NCBI RefSeq assembly: GCF_001712795.1 | Contig: NZ_KV757605.1 | Location: forward strand, 26,212 to 90,211 | Direction: 5' to 3' | Length of the DNA: 64,000 nucleotides | DNA from: Nostoc sp. KVJ20 | Lineage (GTDB): Bacteria; Cyanobacteriota; Cyanobacteriia; Cyanobacteriales; Nostocaceae | Part shown: one piece after another, positions 1-9,016 of the stretch | Layout: each line of letters opens with the position of its first letter | Numbering within the stretch: position 1 is the first letter of the stretch | Notes under the pieces: generated by a model | Database searches by the model: none | The model's input: only the letters and a program-made list of their open reading frames with translations | What the model was told of the DNA's origin: nothing | Made by a program: the position numbers and the translations under genes

Positions 1-781
1 GAGTCAGAGACTCAATGAATGCATTCCCAGTCGGAGACTAGGAACGAGATAAGCTAGGTTTTTAGGACTTGTGTGTACACCGTAGCCTTTTTAAGGGAGG
101 TTAGAGGTTGTTTTAAAAGTATTTTGGTGTGATTTTAGACACGTTTAGATCCCCCCTAACCCCCCTTAAAAAGGGGGGAACCGGAATCAAAGTCCCCCTT
201 TTTAAGGGGGATTTAGGGGGATCTAAAACCTTTTGTTACCGACAAGAGGACTTTTAAAACATCCTCTTAGGGGGGATCTAAAAGTGCCTAAAGTCACAGC
301 GAAACACTTGTTCATTCAACCTTTTACAGGATTGGAGATTGGGCATTGGGTATTGCACTAAAAAGGTAGTTATTGAACAGGGAGGAAGTTTTAGCAAGTC
401 TTTCCCCAATGCCCAAATTTAAAAAACTGCCAAATTGGCTGGAGTGGCAGCAAAGACAGATTATTCTATGTATATAAGTTAGTTCTCAATCAGGCATAAA
501 ACACTATTCCCGATTAAGCAATACAGCAAAATTTGAGCGATACCTTCGGTGGGCTACGCCAACGCCAGTAGAACATCACCCCATAAATAAATTAAATCCA
601 GCAAGTTTTAGCATAAACAAACCAAATGTAAGCAGATTAAAGACTAGTCAAATAGTCACTGCCAAAATTATCATCCGTCGTCGTTGTATTGCAGATATAT
701 TGCTCAAGCCAATTCAGAAAACAGAATATGGTGGAATAAACTGATACACCTCGATTTAGATAACTTACATCAGGGTTAGCT
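1..781. repeat. Repeat-rich gene-free leader with a palindromic C/G-tract element
   Basis: No convincing gene lies before the HetP-like ORF. Positions 144-227 form an inverted repeat: TTTAGATCCCCC (144-155) is matched by GGGGGATCTAAA (216-227), with further C-tract/G-tract pairing inside, and a partial extra copy lies near 263-284. Positions 540-575 hold a member of the GGGCTACGCC repeat family that recurs at about 49,926 and inside the hydrogenase protease gene at 62.0 kb. Short runs of the 'attgggca' type lie around 335-355. These look like dispersed cyanobacterial repeats rather than coding DNA. Confidence 0.6.
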
Positions 782-985
782 ATGAACTACCACATTTCTT
801 CTTCTCAGAAAAATTTTCACAAAGCCATTAGTCCAGAACAATTAGAGCAAGTTATGGAAGCCATTACCGATGGACGATATTCATGGGCTTGTGTACTGAT
901 TTTGCGTTTCGTTGGTTACAATCCACTCCACTTTATTCCCCAACGAACTTACAGCCGTTTAATGAAAGACAATAGCCAGTTATGA
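782..985 (+). CDS. Short HetP-family protein
   Basis: This 67-residue protein matches the conserved core of the HetP family as I know it: SPEQLEQVMEAI near residue 17, then GRYSWACVLILRF, then YNPLHFIPQRTY near residues 46-57. HetP proteins act with HetR in commitment to heterocyst formation; paralogues vary in length and some delay commitment. The core sits near the C-terminus and the protein ends a few residues later at TGA, so this is a short, core-only paralogue rather than full-length HetP. Reading on past the TGA gives about 35 further open codons, but I do not recognise them. It stands alone between repeat-rich spacers. The family is fairly sure; the exact role (activator, antagonist or other) is not. 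Confidence 0.72.
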   Translation: MNYHISSSQKNFHKAISPEQLEQVMEAITDGRYSWACVLILRFVGYNPLHFIPQRTYSRLMKDNSQL

Positions 986-1297
986 TGTCTTGCTGGATGC
1001 AATCGTCATCACCCACTCACAATTAATCCCCACCTTGTTATACCTATTCAATTAATGATTGCAACACATCCTTGGGTAAAGACGCGATGAATCGCGTCTC
1101 TACAAATGGTCTATTTGTCGCATTTTTTTCAAATTGGTATTAGTACATTGTTTGCGTTAGCGTCTGTCTGCGACACGCTGCGCGAATGCAGATAAGGTGG
1201 GGATTTCCGCAATCCTTGAAACTCAAAAATTACGAATTACGTTAGCGTAGCGTTAGTGACGTAGGAGCATAATTACGAATTACGAATTACGAATTAG
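986..1297. repeat. Spacer with palindromic and tandem repeats
   Basis: No gene is seen. Position 1080-1101 carries the palindrome GACGCGATGAATCGCGTCTC, one of at least five copies in this window. Position 1145-1190 carries a GCGTTAGCG / CGCTGCGCG repeat. Position 1225-1296 is a tandem 'aattacg' STRR interrupted by a GTTAGCGTAGCG module, the same composite found at 44,343-44,420. Confidence 0.6.
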
Positions 1298-1678
1298 TTA
1301 TATTAAACCTAAATTAATAATTTTTTCTATTGCTTTTTCAAATGTTATACCTTGTTTCATAGCGATGTACAACAATACTATTGCGGCTGAACGAATTGAA
1401 TTATCACAATGGATTAAAATTGGTTTGGGTAATTCCGTGATAGTCTGATATATCTTGAGAGTATTTTGATGATTAATATCATCAGTTTTGGTTGGGAGGT
1501 TAAGGTAGTACAATCCCAAAAGCTCAGTTTTGTCCTGTTCATCAGCCAGTAAGCCTGTTTCGTCGGGCAAGCGTAAATTAAGTACAGATTTATAACCCTC
1601 ATCAGCTATTTTTTTTAGCTGCTCTAATGTAATTTGCCCTGCGATCGCTAACTCATCATTAATTTTCCTAACAATATT
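1298..1678 (-). CDS. DUF442-type phosphatase-like protein (beta-lactamase hydrolase-like family)
   Basis: The protein has the fold signature of the small rhodanese/tyrosine-phosphatase-like DUF442 family: NDELAIAGQIT at the N-terminus, GYKSVLNLRLPDE, and a catalytic-loop motif ILIHCDNSIRSAA near the C-terminus. The loop keeps the cysteine and arginine as C-x4-R but has DNSI where relatives usually have a glycine (C-x-x-G-x-R), so the active loop is atypical. I chose the ATG at 1678 because it aligns with family N-termini; an upstream in-frame start at 1717 would add 13 unrelated residues. A promoter-like motif at 1724-1755 fits the shorter start, leaving a leader of roughly 40 nt. The substrate is unknown. 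Confidence 0.68.
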   Translation of the reverse strand, partial: NIVRKINDELAIAGQITLEQLKKIADEGYKSVLNLRLPDETGLLADEQDKTELLGLYYLNLPTKTDDINHQNTLKIYQTITELPKPILIHCDNSIRSAAIVLLYIAMKQGITFEKAIEKIINLGLI

Positions 1679-1723
1679 CATCAGCCGGATTAACCCCATT
1701 TTCCCGACGTTGCCCACATTTTA

Positions 1724-1755
1724 ATCTTAGGAAAACAATTTGAGGAACTTGTGAG
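1724..1755 (-). promoter_or_regulatory. Shared motif CTCACAAGTTCCTCA with -10-like box (site C)
   Basis: On the minus strand the exact 15-mer CTCACAAGTTCCTCA (1741-1755) is followed after 11 nt by TAAGAT (1724-1729). It points at the DUF442-like gene. It is one of five sites in the window with the same arrangement, three of them identical over all 15 bases. Confidence 0.5.
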
Positions 1756-1763
1756 GGATTTGT

Positions 1764-1802
1764 CATTGGGCATTGGGCATTGGGCATTGGGCATTGGGCA
1801 AA
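1764..1802. repeat. STRR, tandem 'cattggg' units
   Basis: About five tandem copies of the 7-bp unit CATTGGG(C) lie between the hybrid kinase and the DUF442 gene. Short tandemly repeated repetitive sequences of this kind are typical of heterocystous cyanobacteria. Confidence 0.75.
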
Positions 1803-1847
1803 ACAGTTCCGAGTAAAGAAGTGAGATTTCCCACTCAGCACTACCCA

Positions 1848-4800
1848 CTACCCTCTGAATAGATTGTGTAAACTGCTCAATAATTCTCTGGCGGTATAGG
1901 GTTTTGATAAAACTGCTTGCACATTAGCATCAGTGGCTTGGGCAAACACCTCCATTGAGTTCAGTCCGCTACAGGCAATAATTTGAACCTGGCTATTCAT
2001 TTTTTTCAAGGTGCGAATAGCGGTAATTCCGTCCATCTCCGGCATCATTATATCCATCAATACAGCATTGATTTGATGCTTGTGTTGGGCATAAAGTGCG
2101 ATCGCCTCTATGCCATTACTGGCAGCCAGTATCTTATAGTTATGGTTTTCTAAGATGATTGTGGCAATCTCCCGAATTTGTGCTTCATCATCTACCACTA
2201 AAATCAATTCTCCTTGTCCTGGGAGCAGTTCCATCTCTTCTATCTTGAACTCTGGGGTTGCTTCCACAGCTGGTAAGAACAGGTTAAATTTGCTGCCTTT
2301 ACCAACATTGCTAGACACTTTGATAAAACCATCGTGGCTTTTAATAATACCCAGCGCTGTTGAAAGGCCGAGTCCTGTACCTGCATTGACTTCTTTGGTG
2401 GTGAAAAATGGCTCAAAAATTCTATCTAATATTTTTGGTGATATGCCAATTCCGTTATCGGCAACGGTAATCACAATGTAATGCCCGACTTTGGCATCGA
2501 GATTCATCCTGGCATAAGCTTCATCAATAAACTTATTTTCCGCAGAAATTGTGATGTTACCGCCATCTGGCAAAGCATCGCGAGCATTTACTACCAGATT
2601 CATCAGCACTTGATGCAGTTGTGTGGTGTCCCCAGCGATCGCCCGAATGTCTTCTGGAATAACTGTGGAAAATTCAATCGATTTGGGAAATGTCTGTTGA
2701 GCAATTTGGATAATTTCTGAAATCAGGTACTCGATTTGGATAATTGTCCGCTCTCCTTTATATCCTCGCGCAAAAGACAAGACTTGCTTTACTAAAGCTG
2801 CTCCGCGTCTGGCGTTGCTTTCTACAAGTGCCAGCAGTTGCCCAGAACGCTCCTGATCTTGAAAAAATTGTCCCTGTACTAATTGAGCCGCGGCCAAAAT
2901 TGGTGTCAATATATTGTTCAAGTCGTGGGCAATACCACTTGCAAGGGTACCAAGGCTTTCCAATCGCTGGGTACGAAAAAACTGTTCTTCGAGTTGTTTC
3001 TTTTGGGTGATATCAGTGTCAACAACCAGGATAGATTTTGGTTCTCCCGCAGGATCGCGCATCAATGTCCAGCGGCTTTCCACAATAATTTTTTGACCGG
3101 ATTTTGTAATTTTATGTAACTCACCTTGCCACGAGCCACTCTCAATTACCCTTTTTAGCGGTTCTTCTAGTTGCTGTTGAGTTCCTGCTGGATATAAAAT
3201 CTCCCGGAGGTCTTTTCCCATAACCTCTGTAGACAGCCAACCATACATCCGCTCTGCACCTTGATTCCAGAATAAGATTTGAGATTGGAAATCTCGAACT
3301 AAGATGGCGTCGGTGGCAATATCAAGTAGAGCGGCTTGTTCAAAGATTTTTTGTTCCGCTAGCTTGCGCTCTGTGACATCCCGATTTGTGCCGATTATCC
3401 GAATCGCTTGACCAAGTTCGTTATAGTAGACTTGAGCTTTGCAGTTTAACCAGTGCAAACTGCCGTCGGGCCAGATAACTCGATACTCTGTAGATCCCTT
3501 TCCTTGCTCAATCATGTGAGCGATATTCGCAGCCACAGATTCGCGGTCTTCTGGATGGATGAAATTGAAATAGTCTTCAAAGGTTGGACACAAGGTGTTG
3601 TTCGGCAGACCATAAAGTGGCCCCATATTGGCAGACCAAATACAAGTATTGGCGATTAAGTTCCGATCCCATATACCCATTTGGACTGCTTCGGTAGCTA
3701 AACTCAATCGCGCTTCACTTTCTCGTAGTGACTCTTCGGACAGTTTGCGCTCAGTGATATCTTCGGCAATGCCACCATAATACTGAACTTTTCCTTGGTT
3801 ATCATAGATAGCAAAGCCTCGATCCCAGATCCAGCGCATCGATCCATCAGGTCGCAAAATTCGATATTCTATTGAAACCGACTCACTAATGAGCTGTTGC
3901 TTTGCTGTAAAAGTTAAGCGATCGCGATCGTCTGGATGAATGGTGTCTATCCATAACTCAGGTTGCTCCAATAGATTTTGGCAAGAGCGACCCCAAATCT
4001 TCTCATAAGCAGGACTAACGTACAAGGTTCGGAATGAATCTGTGCTGGCAATCCAGATAACTGCGTGGGTATTTTCGGCAAAAGTGCGAAATTTCTCCTC
4101 GCTCTGGCGCAGTGACTCTTCGGACAGTTTACGCTCTGTGATATCTTCGGCAATGCCACCATAATAGTTAATTTTTCCTTGGTCATCATAGACAGCAAAG
4201 CCCCGATTCCAAATCCAGCGCACTAATCCATCAGGTCGCAAAATCCGATATTCTGCTGAAATGGATTTACTACCACTAAGCAGTTGCTCGATTGATTGGG
4301 TGGCGCGATCGCGATCGTCTGGATGAATGGTGTCTATCCAGGAGTCTGGCTGCTCAAATAAATGCTGGGAAGAACGACCCCAAATCTTCTCATAAGCAGG
4401 ACTAACGTACAAGGTTTGGAATGAATCTGCGCTACCAATCCAGATCATTGCGTGGGTGTGTTCGGCAAAACTGCGAAATTTCTCCTCACTTTGGCGCAGT
4501 GCTGCTTCGGCAAGTTGGCGTTCGTGTAGCGCGGCTTGCTGTTCGGTAATATCTCTACCTACCCCTTGAATTTCAACAACCTCTCCTTTTTCATCACGAA
4601 TTGCGATCGCATTCCATTGAAACCAGCGGATACCATTGACTGTCAATGCACGTCGCTCAAGATTAGTCAAGGGATGTAATGAAGATCCTAAAATTGCCAT
4701 ATCTTCCATCGCTTGAGGCAAGTCATCTGGATAAATAAACTGGAAAAATGACTGGCCACAAAACTCATCTTCTTTCCAGCCGAAGGTTTGACAAGCAGCC

Positions 4801-6113
4801 ACATTGGCAAAGGTAATTTGCCCTTGCAAATTAACGCGGATAATTATGTCAGTTTGACTTTCCACAAGTTGGCGATAGAGGTTTTCGCTGTGTCGTAATG
4901 CAACTTCTACGCGTTGGCGTTCGGTAATTTCTTGTTGCAACAGAACGTTGGACATGACAAGTTCTGCTGTCCGTTCCGCCACTCGTTTTTCTAATTCCTC
5001 GTAAGCTTGGCGCAGTGATTCCTTTGCCTGTTGGCGATCGCTAATATCGCAAATTAACCAGCGCCAACCAACAAGATCCCCCTTTGAATCGTACATGGCA
5101 GCAGCTCTAATGCTAGCCGGGAAAATTCTACCTCCCCGTGGTTTGAGGTAAACTTCCCACTCCTGTATCTGCTGCCAATTATTCAGTCGGGTGGTAAAAG
5201 TCTGGTGATCTTGGCGAGAAATAAATAAAATTAATGGTTTGTTGACTAAATATTTTTGGCGGACAGCCAGCAACTTTGCTGCTGCTTGGTTAGCCTCTTG
5301 GATAATACCTGCGGCATCAGTTACCAAGTAACCATCTGGAGCGAACTTAAACAAATCTTGGTAACGCTCTCGTTCCAATTCTATTTGCTCACGGGCAACG
5401 GCTAACTCTTCGTTTTGTTCGCGCAGTTCTTCTTCTATTACCTGGAGTTCTTCAAGGGCTTGCTGAAGTTCCTGATTAACTTCCATGATTTCAGTCGATT
5501 GTGCCTCAACCCATAGTTTTAAGTTATTTTGAGTTTGGCAGCGGACTTGCTCTATCTCAATTGGCTGATTAACCGACTGGAATTCATCTGTGGGTTTTTG
5601 TAAAAATTGCTGTAACCCGTCAACTACCCCAACCATTTTGATCAGGTCAAAGGCTTGTAGCAAGCTACTCTGGGTAATAATTCCTAACACTTGCCCGCGA
5701 TCGTCCAAAACGGGCAAACAGTGAGTTTGATGCTGACGCAATAACGATAAAGCGGTGAAAATATCTTGAGAATCTGATTGTATAAGGGTAGCTACTGGCT
5801 GTGTCATCACTTCAGCCATTGTCATCGTGGATAGGTTTATTCCCGAAGCTATAAGACTAATTACATCTTTTTCAGTAAAAATGCCTAATAATTTCCCTCT
5901 CTCAAGAACCAAGACACAACCAGTTAATGTTTGATTTCTGGGGTTTAAATCCAATGAAAAGTTGAAGCTTGTAGGGGCATAATTACTACATCTTTCCTGA
6001 CTCATCAAGATAATAGCTTCAATTACAAAACTATCAGGGCTAATCGTTAATGGAGAACGATTAATAACATGATTTAAGCTAGGTAAGTTAATCAGTTGAT
6101 CGTTGAATCGCAT
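1848..6113 (-). CDS. CBS and multi-PAS hybrid sensor histidine kinase with C-terminal receiver
   Basis: A 1421-residue soluble hybrid kinase. Domain order, with approximate residues: paired CBS domains (15-155), a coiled coil (195-255), about six PAS/PAC modules (255-1045), a HisKA dimerisation domain with the H-box SGIAHDLNNILTP (histidine near 1055), an HATPase domain (N-box NLVVNARDALPDGG, G-boxes DNGIGIS and GTGLGLSTALG) and a C-terminal receiver with the phospho-aspartate in VLMDIMMPEMDG. No membrane segment is seen, so it should sense intracellular signals: adenylates at CBS, and redox, light or small molecules at PAS (inference). Two adjacent PAS modules (around 3,720-4,100 and 4,100-4,500) are near duplicates at DNA level. 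The output domain is a receiver only, so a phosphotransfer partner or regulator lies elsewhere. It is divergent from the zinc-ribbon gene and has a copy of the shared promoter motif upstream. Confidence 0.93.
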   Translation of the reverse strand: MRFNDQLINLPSLNHVINRSPLTISPDSFVIEAIILMSQERCSNYAPTSFNFSLDLNPRNQTLTGCVLVLERGKLLGIFTEKDVISLIASGINLSTMTMAEVMTQPVATLIQSDSQDIFTALSLLRQHQTHCLPVLDDRGQVLGIITQSSLLQAFDLIKMVGVVDGLQQFLQKPTDEFQSVNQPIEIEQVRCQTQNNLKLWVEAQSTEIMEVNQELQQALEELQVIEEELREQNEELAVAREQIELERERYQDLFKFAPDGYLVTDAAGIIQEANQAAAKLLAVRQKYLVNKPLILFISRQDHQTFTTRLNNWQQIQEWEVYLKPRGGRIFPASIRAAAMYDSKGDLVGWRWLICDISDRQQAKESLRQAYEELEKRVAERTAELVMSNVLLQQEITERQRVEVALRHSENLYRQLVESQTDIIIRVNLQGQITFANVAACQTFGWKEDEFCGQSFFQFIYPDDLPQAMEDMAILGSSLHPLTNLERRALTVNGIRWFQWNAIAIRDEKGEVVEIQGVGRDITEQQAALHERQLAEAALRQSEEKFRSFAEHTHAMIWIGSADSFQTLYVSPAYEKIWGRSSQHLFEQPDSWIDTIHPDDRDRATQSIEQLLSGSKSISAEYRILRPDGLVRWIWNRGFAVYDDQGKINYYGGIAEDITERKLSEESLRQSEEKFRTFAENTHAVIWIASTDSFRTLYVSPAYEKIWGRSCQNLLEQPELWIDTIHPDDRDRLTFTAKQQLISESVSIEYRILRPDGSMRWIWDRGFAIYDNQGKVQYYGGIAEDITERKLSEESLRESEARLSLATEAVQMGIWDRNLIANTCIWSANMGPLYGLPNNTLCPTFEDYFNFIHPEDRESVAANIAHMIEQGKGSTEYRVIWPDGSLHWLNCKAQVYYNELGQAIRIIGTNRDVTERKLAEQKIFEQAALLDIATDAILVRDFQSQILFWNQGAERMYGWLSTEVMGKDLREILYPAGTQQQLEEPLKRVIESGSWQGELHKITKSGQKIIVESRWTLMRDPAGEPKSILVVDTDITQKKQLEEQFFRTQRLESLGTLASGIAHDLNNILTPILAAAQLVQGQFFQDQERSGQLLALVESNARRGAALVKQVLSFARGYKGERTIIQIEYLISEIIQIAQQTFPKSIEFSTVIPEDIRAIAGDTTQLHQVLMNLVVNARDALPDGGNITISAENKFIDEAYARMNLDAKVGHYIVITVADNGIGISPKILDRIFEPFFTTKEVNAGTGLGLSTALGIIKSHDGFIKVSSNVGKGSKFNLFLPAVEATPEFKIEEMELLPGQGELILVVDDEAQIREIATIILENHNYKILAASNGIEAIALYAQHKHQINAVLMDIMMPEMDGITAIRTLKKMNSQVQIIACSGLNSMEVFAQATDANVQAVLSKPYTARELLSSLHNLFRG

Positions 6114-6439
6114 GGTTAATTTGTCAATTCTAATGATCTTTTTGATATCAGGACAAACTAGTAGAAGCTAGCGTTCGCTAGAGGAAGTAAATTGTTGAAA
6201 ATAGGGAACTATTCGGCTCTAATAGAGAATAAATCACTTATATTGATAAATCTGCCCTGTAAATCTTATAAGACTAAATACAGGGTATATAGAACAAGTT
6301 AGTAACTAAACCAGGAAGTAGATAGAATTTTAGAGTCGCCAAACTCATTCTATTGTCAAATTAGAGATAGATGATCTGTTATCTCAAGAGATTACCTTAA
6401 TTCATAGTCTTGTTAGGATGAAATCTTTGAAATTAATCG

Positions 6440-6472
6440 ATGATACGAAAAATAATTTGAGGATCTTGTGAA
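6440..6472 (-). promoter_or_regulatory. Shared motif (site B), toward the hybrid kinase
   Basis: Minus-strand TTCACAAGATCCTCA (6458-6472) differs from the consensus CTCACAAGTTCCTCA at two positions and is followed after 11-12 nt by TATCAT. It lies 345 bp upstream of the kinase start codon. It is weaker than sites A, C and D. Confidence 0.4.
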
Positions 6473-6551
6473 GAGATAGATCAATAAGCCTGAGAGCATT
6501 ACTTAAGAAGTGTGTATAAGTTTTGTATAAATATTAAGTATTTTAACTTTC

Positions 6552-6583
6552 CTCACAAGTTCCTCATATTCAAAGACTATAGT
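6552..6583 (+). promoter_or_regulatory. Shared motif (site A), toward the zinc-ribbon gene
   Basis: Exact CTCACAAGTTCCTCA at 6552-6566, then 11 nt, then TATAGT at 6578-6583. It lies about 95 bp upstream of the zinc-ribbon start codon and is oriented toward it. Confidence 0.5.
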
Positions 6584-6677
6584 CAAAATATAGACAGATT
6601 GTTTTAGATATCTACGGGCTTCTCAACTGGCTCTCTAATTTGCAATAACACTTTTATTCACAGGATTTGAGAAAAAT

Positions 6678-6929
6678 ATGAATTACTGTCCTTGCTGTTC
6701 AAGCGTACTTTTAGAACATATACGCGGTTCAGAAACTTACTGGTTTTGTCGCCACTGCTGGCAAGAGATGCCTATTTATAAATGGAACGAATCTAGCTCG
6801 TTCGCCGATGCTGTCATGGGAAAACTACCTAAAAAAGCTCAAAAAGAAAAACGTATAAATACCACTGTTTACGTAAGCCAATGGCAATCTATCACTGAAT
6901 GGATAGGGCTAGAAGAGTTGTCTACCTAA
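6678..6929 (+). CDS. Small zinc-ribbon protein of unknown function
   Basis: An 83-residue protein starting with MNYCPCCSSVLL and continuing with YWFCRHCWQEMP. The two cysteine pairs (CPCC at 4-7, CRHC at about 24-27) form a plausible one-zinc ribbon; the remainder is basic and then acidic with no recognised domain. Single zinc ribbons of this size often bind nucleic acid or act as adaptors, but nothing here proves a function. It is divergent from the hybrid kinase, and both carry the shared upstream motif, so joint regulation is plausible. It is followed by a MITE-like element, not by an operon partner. Confidence 0.7.
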   Translation: MNYCPCCSSVLLEHIRGSETYWFCRHCWQEMPIYKWNESSSFADAVMGKLPKKAQKEKRINTTVYVSQWQSITEWIGLEELST

Positions 6930-7060
6930 TGCCAATTAGCTGGAATAGGTTAGTATAATTATTGTTTCTTGATTTCAGTAATAAATTGCCATAGAATGCG
7001 AGGCTGTAGCCCACTAATTAAGTATTAACTGACACAAATATCAGCCGAAAAGAATGATTA

Positions 7061-7251
7061 TAGGACTTACGCACTGTACAAATTAATCATGGTATGTATT
7101 TACGAAAATAGGTCGTTTCAGGCCTTTATTAATTGTTCTTTGATGATCGGTAAACCCGCGCTGTAGGGGCACAGCAATGCTGTGCCCCTACGACAGATAT
7201 GGTTTTTCAAGCCCTGTATGCTTTCTATTTGGCGTTAATGTGTAAGTCCTA
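7061..7251. mobile_element. MITE-like element with 13-bp terminal inverted repeats
   Basis: The left end TAGGACTTACGCA (7061-7073) is matched by TGTGTAAGTCCTA (7239-7251) at the right end, with one mismatch. The 191-bp interior has no ORF and carries a 14-bp perfect palindrome at 7163-7191, GTAGGGGCACAGCA against TGCTGTGCCCCTAC. Ends of this type are familiar to me as dispersed repeats in Nostoc genomes. No transposase is nearby, so movement would need a helper in trans. Confidence 0.6.
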
Positions 7252-7305
7252 AGATGGTAGTTGTATTTACGCCGTGCTGTACTTGTGAACTGACAAACAA
7301 GTAAT

Positions 7306-8163
7306 TTACAAACCCATTGAGTATAAAATTATCCGGTCATGCAGATGATCGGGCAAAATGTGCTTCAGCACAGCTCCAAGTTTGGCATCTTGTCCAACGA
7401 GATAGCGTGTTTTAGGTTGTTTTGCAGTGAGCGCATGAACAACAGCCTGAGCGACAATATCCGCAGAAATTCCTTGAGATGCGAGAATCTGCATTTTCTT
7501 ACGTACAATATTCATCGCCTGACCATAAAGATTTTGTGCCGATTGTGGTAGGTCCTGCTGTGCTATTTCAGATTGACTTAGGGACTTTTCCCAGATTGGA
7601 GTGGCGATCGCACCAGGTTCGATAATAGAAACCGAGATTCCCCAAGGTCGTAATTCCATCCGCATCACATCAGTGAGTGCAACGAGGGCAAATTTTGACG
7701 CATTATAAGCTCCCATGAACGGCGCAGGACTTCTACCAGCGATGGAACCCATATTGACAATTCGACCCCGACTTTGGCGTAATAGACCAAGAAATCCTTG
7801 GGTCACTGCTAATTGTCCGGTGACATTCACAAGCATTTGTTGTTGAAATTCTGCGATCGCTAATAATTCTAAGGGGCCAGGGACGGCAATTCCGGCATTA
7901 TTAACTAAACCTAAAATCCCCGCACCACCAACTGCATTTGTTACTTGCTCAACCGCAGCTGCGATCGATTCAGCGTCGGTAACATCTAAAAAAATCGGAA
8001 TGAGCCTTTGTGACCCCTTTTGTTTCAGTGTTTGAGCATCAATATCTTGACGCACGCCAGCAAAAACAGAAAAGCCCAACTGGTCTAAAAGCAAAGCACA
8101 CGCCTGACCAATTCCTGTTGAGGCTCCTGTAACCACTACTGTACGTTGATTTTTTACAACCAT
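7306..8163 (-). CDS. SDR-family NAD(P)-dependent oxidoreductase
   Basis: A 285-residue classical short-chain dehydrogenase. The Rossmann cofactor motif is TGASTGIG (about residues 12-19), followed by the NNAG motif in LVNNAGIAVPG, a catalytic serine in GSIAGRSPAP and the YNASK catalytic Tyr/Lys pair in MGAYNASKFAL. The motif IEPGAIATPIW follows. The substrate cannot be read from sequence; SDRs of this shape act on steroid-, retinoid- or acyl-type alcohols and ketones. The ATG start is clear (MVVKNQRTVVVTG). It follows the small ORF at 8199-8429 by 35 nt on the same strand and may be co-transcribed with it. Confidence 0.9.
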   Translation of the reverse strand: MVVKNQRTVVVTGASTGIGQACALLLDQLGFSVFAGVRQDIDAQTLKQKGSQRLIPIFLDVTDAESIAAAVEQVTNAVGGAGILGLVNNAGIAVPGPLELLAIAEFQQQMLVNVTGQLAVTQGFLGLLRQSRGRIVNMGSIAGRSPAPFMGAYNASKFALVALTDVMRMELRPWGISVSIIEPGAIATPIWEKSLSQSEIAQQDLPQSAQNLYGQAMNIVRKKMQILASQGISADIVAQAVVHALTAKQPKTRYLVGQDAKLGAVLKHILPDHLHDRIILYSMGL

Positions 8164-8198
8164 TAATTTTCTTTAGATAATGGGACTGCCTTCTTTTC

Positions 8199-8429
8199 TC
8201 AATCTTTGCAAATGCCAGCACGAAGGCAATCTTCGGTTTGGTCATCTCTAGCCGATATTTGCCACGGCAAGATGTATGACTGAGTATTTGTACTGTAAGC
8301 AATTAAAGCAGTTATTATGGGAAACTGGTTTTTGACAATTGGCACGTCACTACTACTTGTAGTACTTGGCTCAACATTGTATAAATAAACAGGCAATGCC
8401 ATCAGGGCAATGCAAATTGTCCGGTTCAT
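8199..8429 (-). CDS. Small putative exported protein
   Basis: A 77-residue ORF starting MNRTICIALMALPVYLYN, a short hydrophobic N-terminus that could be a signal peptide or anchor, with a Ser/Thr-rich stretch after it and two cysteines near the C-terminus. The ATG at 8429 is chosen over the upstream TTG because a Shine-Dalgarno-like GAGG lies 6 nt before it. I do not recognise a family. The favourable ribosome site and its position just ahead of the SDR gene argue for a real gene, but chance ORFs of this length occur. Confidence 0.45.
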   Translation of the reverse strand: MNRTICIALMALPVYLYNVEPSTTSSSDVPIVKNQFPIITALIAYSTNTQSYILPWQISARDDQTEDCLRAGICKD

Positions 8430-8764
8430 ACCCAACCTCAGCTAAAAATTTCCGATTGCGCTATGTATAGATGAGATGCCACCTTGATGAACCGGATTTT
8501 CAAAACTGAGTATTATATGTTGATGTTGTGTGAATTTACTCAGCGCTACTAGCCGCAGAGACGTGATTTTTAAATTATCGGTTCCACCCTTTTTTAGGTT
8601 AGGCATTGCCTACAAGATGGCTTCCTACTAACTTATGCAGATGCAAGCCCAAAAAACAGGAAAAAAACCCACAGCACCCAAAAACATATCTTGGTAGCTG
8701 CATTCCCCAGATAAAATAATGAAGAGTGCTGAGTTAAAATACTGCTCACAAAAAACAATTACAA

Positions 8765-8965
8765 AGAAGGCAGGAGGCAGAGGGCAGGAGGCAGGAGGAA
8801 AGAAGTATGAATAAAAACTAAAGTTGCTGGGTCATTGCCCAGTTTAAAAGAAGAATTGTATCGAGATGCGTAGCACGACTTGCATTGCGTCCAAGATCAA
8901 TGCCACGTTTTAAAACGTGGGTTCCTCCTGCCTCCTGCCTCCTATCTCCTGCCTCCTGCCTCCTG
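8765..8965. repeat. Inverted pair of purine/pyrimidine STRR arms
   Basis: A run of 'ggcagga' units (about 8769-8800) is mirrored by 'tcctgcc' units (about 8924-8965) on the same strand, so the two arms can pair into a long imperfect stem. The middle holds a perfect palindrome, CCACGTTTTAAAACGTGG (8903-8920). It sits in the 587-bp spacer before tatC. The same arm-spacer-arm design recurs elsewhere in the window. Confidence 0.65.
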
Positions 8966-9016
8966 AATCCTTACTCAGCAATCACTCAATTATAAATGTT
9001 GCCTACTAGCTGACTC

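Larger units (their letters stand above)
6114..6677. promoter_or_regulatory. Divergent intergenic region between hybrid kinase and zinc-ribbon gene
   Basis: This 564-bp AT-rich spacer has no ORF. It holds two oppositely oriented copies of the shared motif (6440-6472 minus, 6552-6583 plus) and a small GCTAGCGTTCGCTAG palindrome near 6167-6182. The long leader on the kinase side (about 330 nt from motif B to the start codon) could hold further control elements, but I recognise none. Confidence 0.5.
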
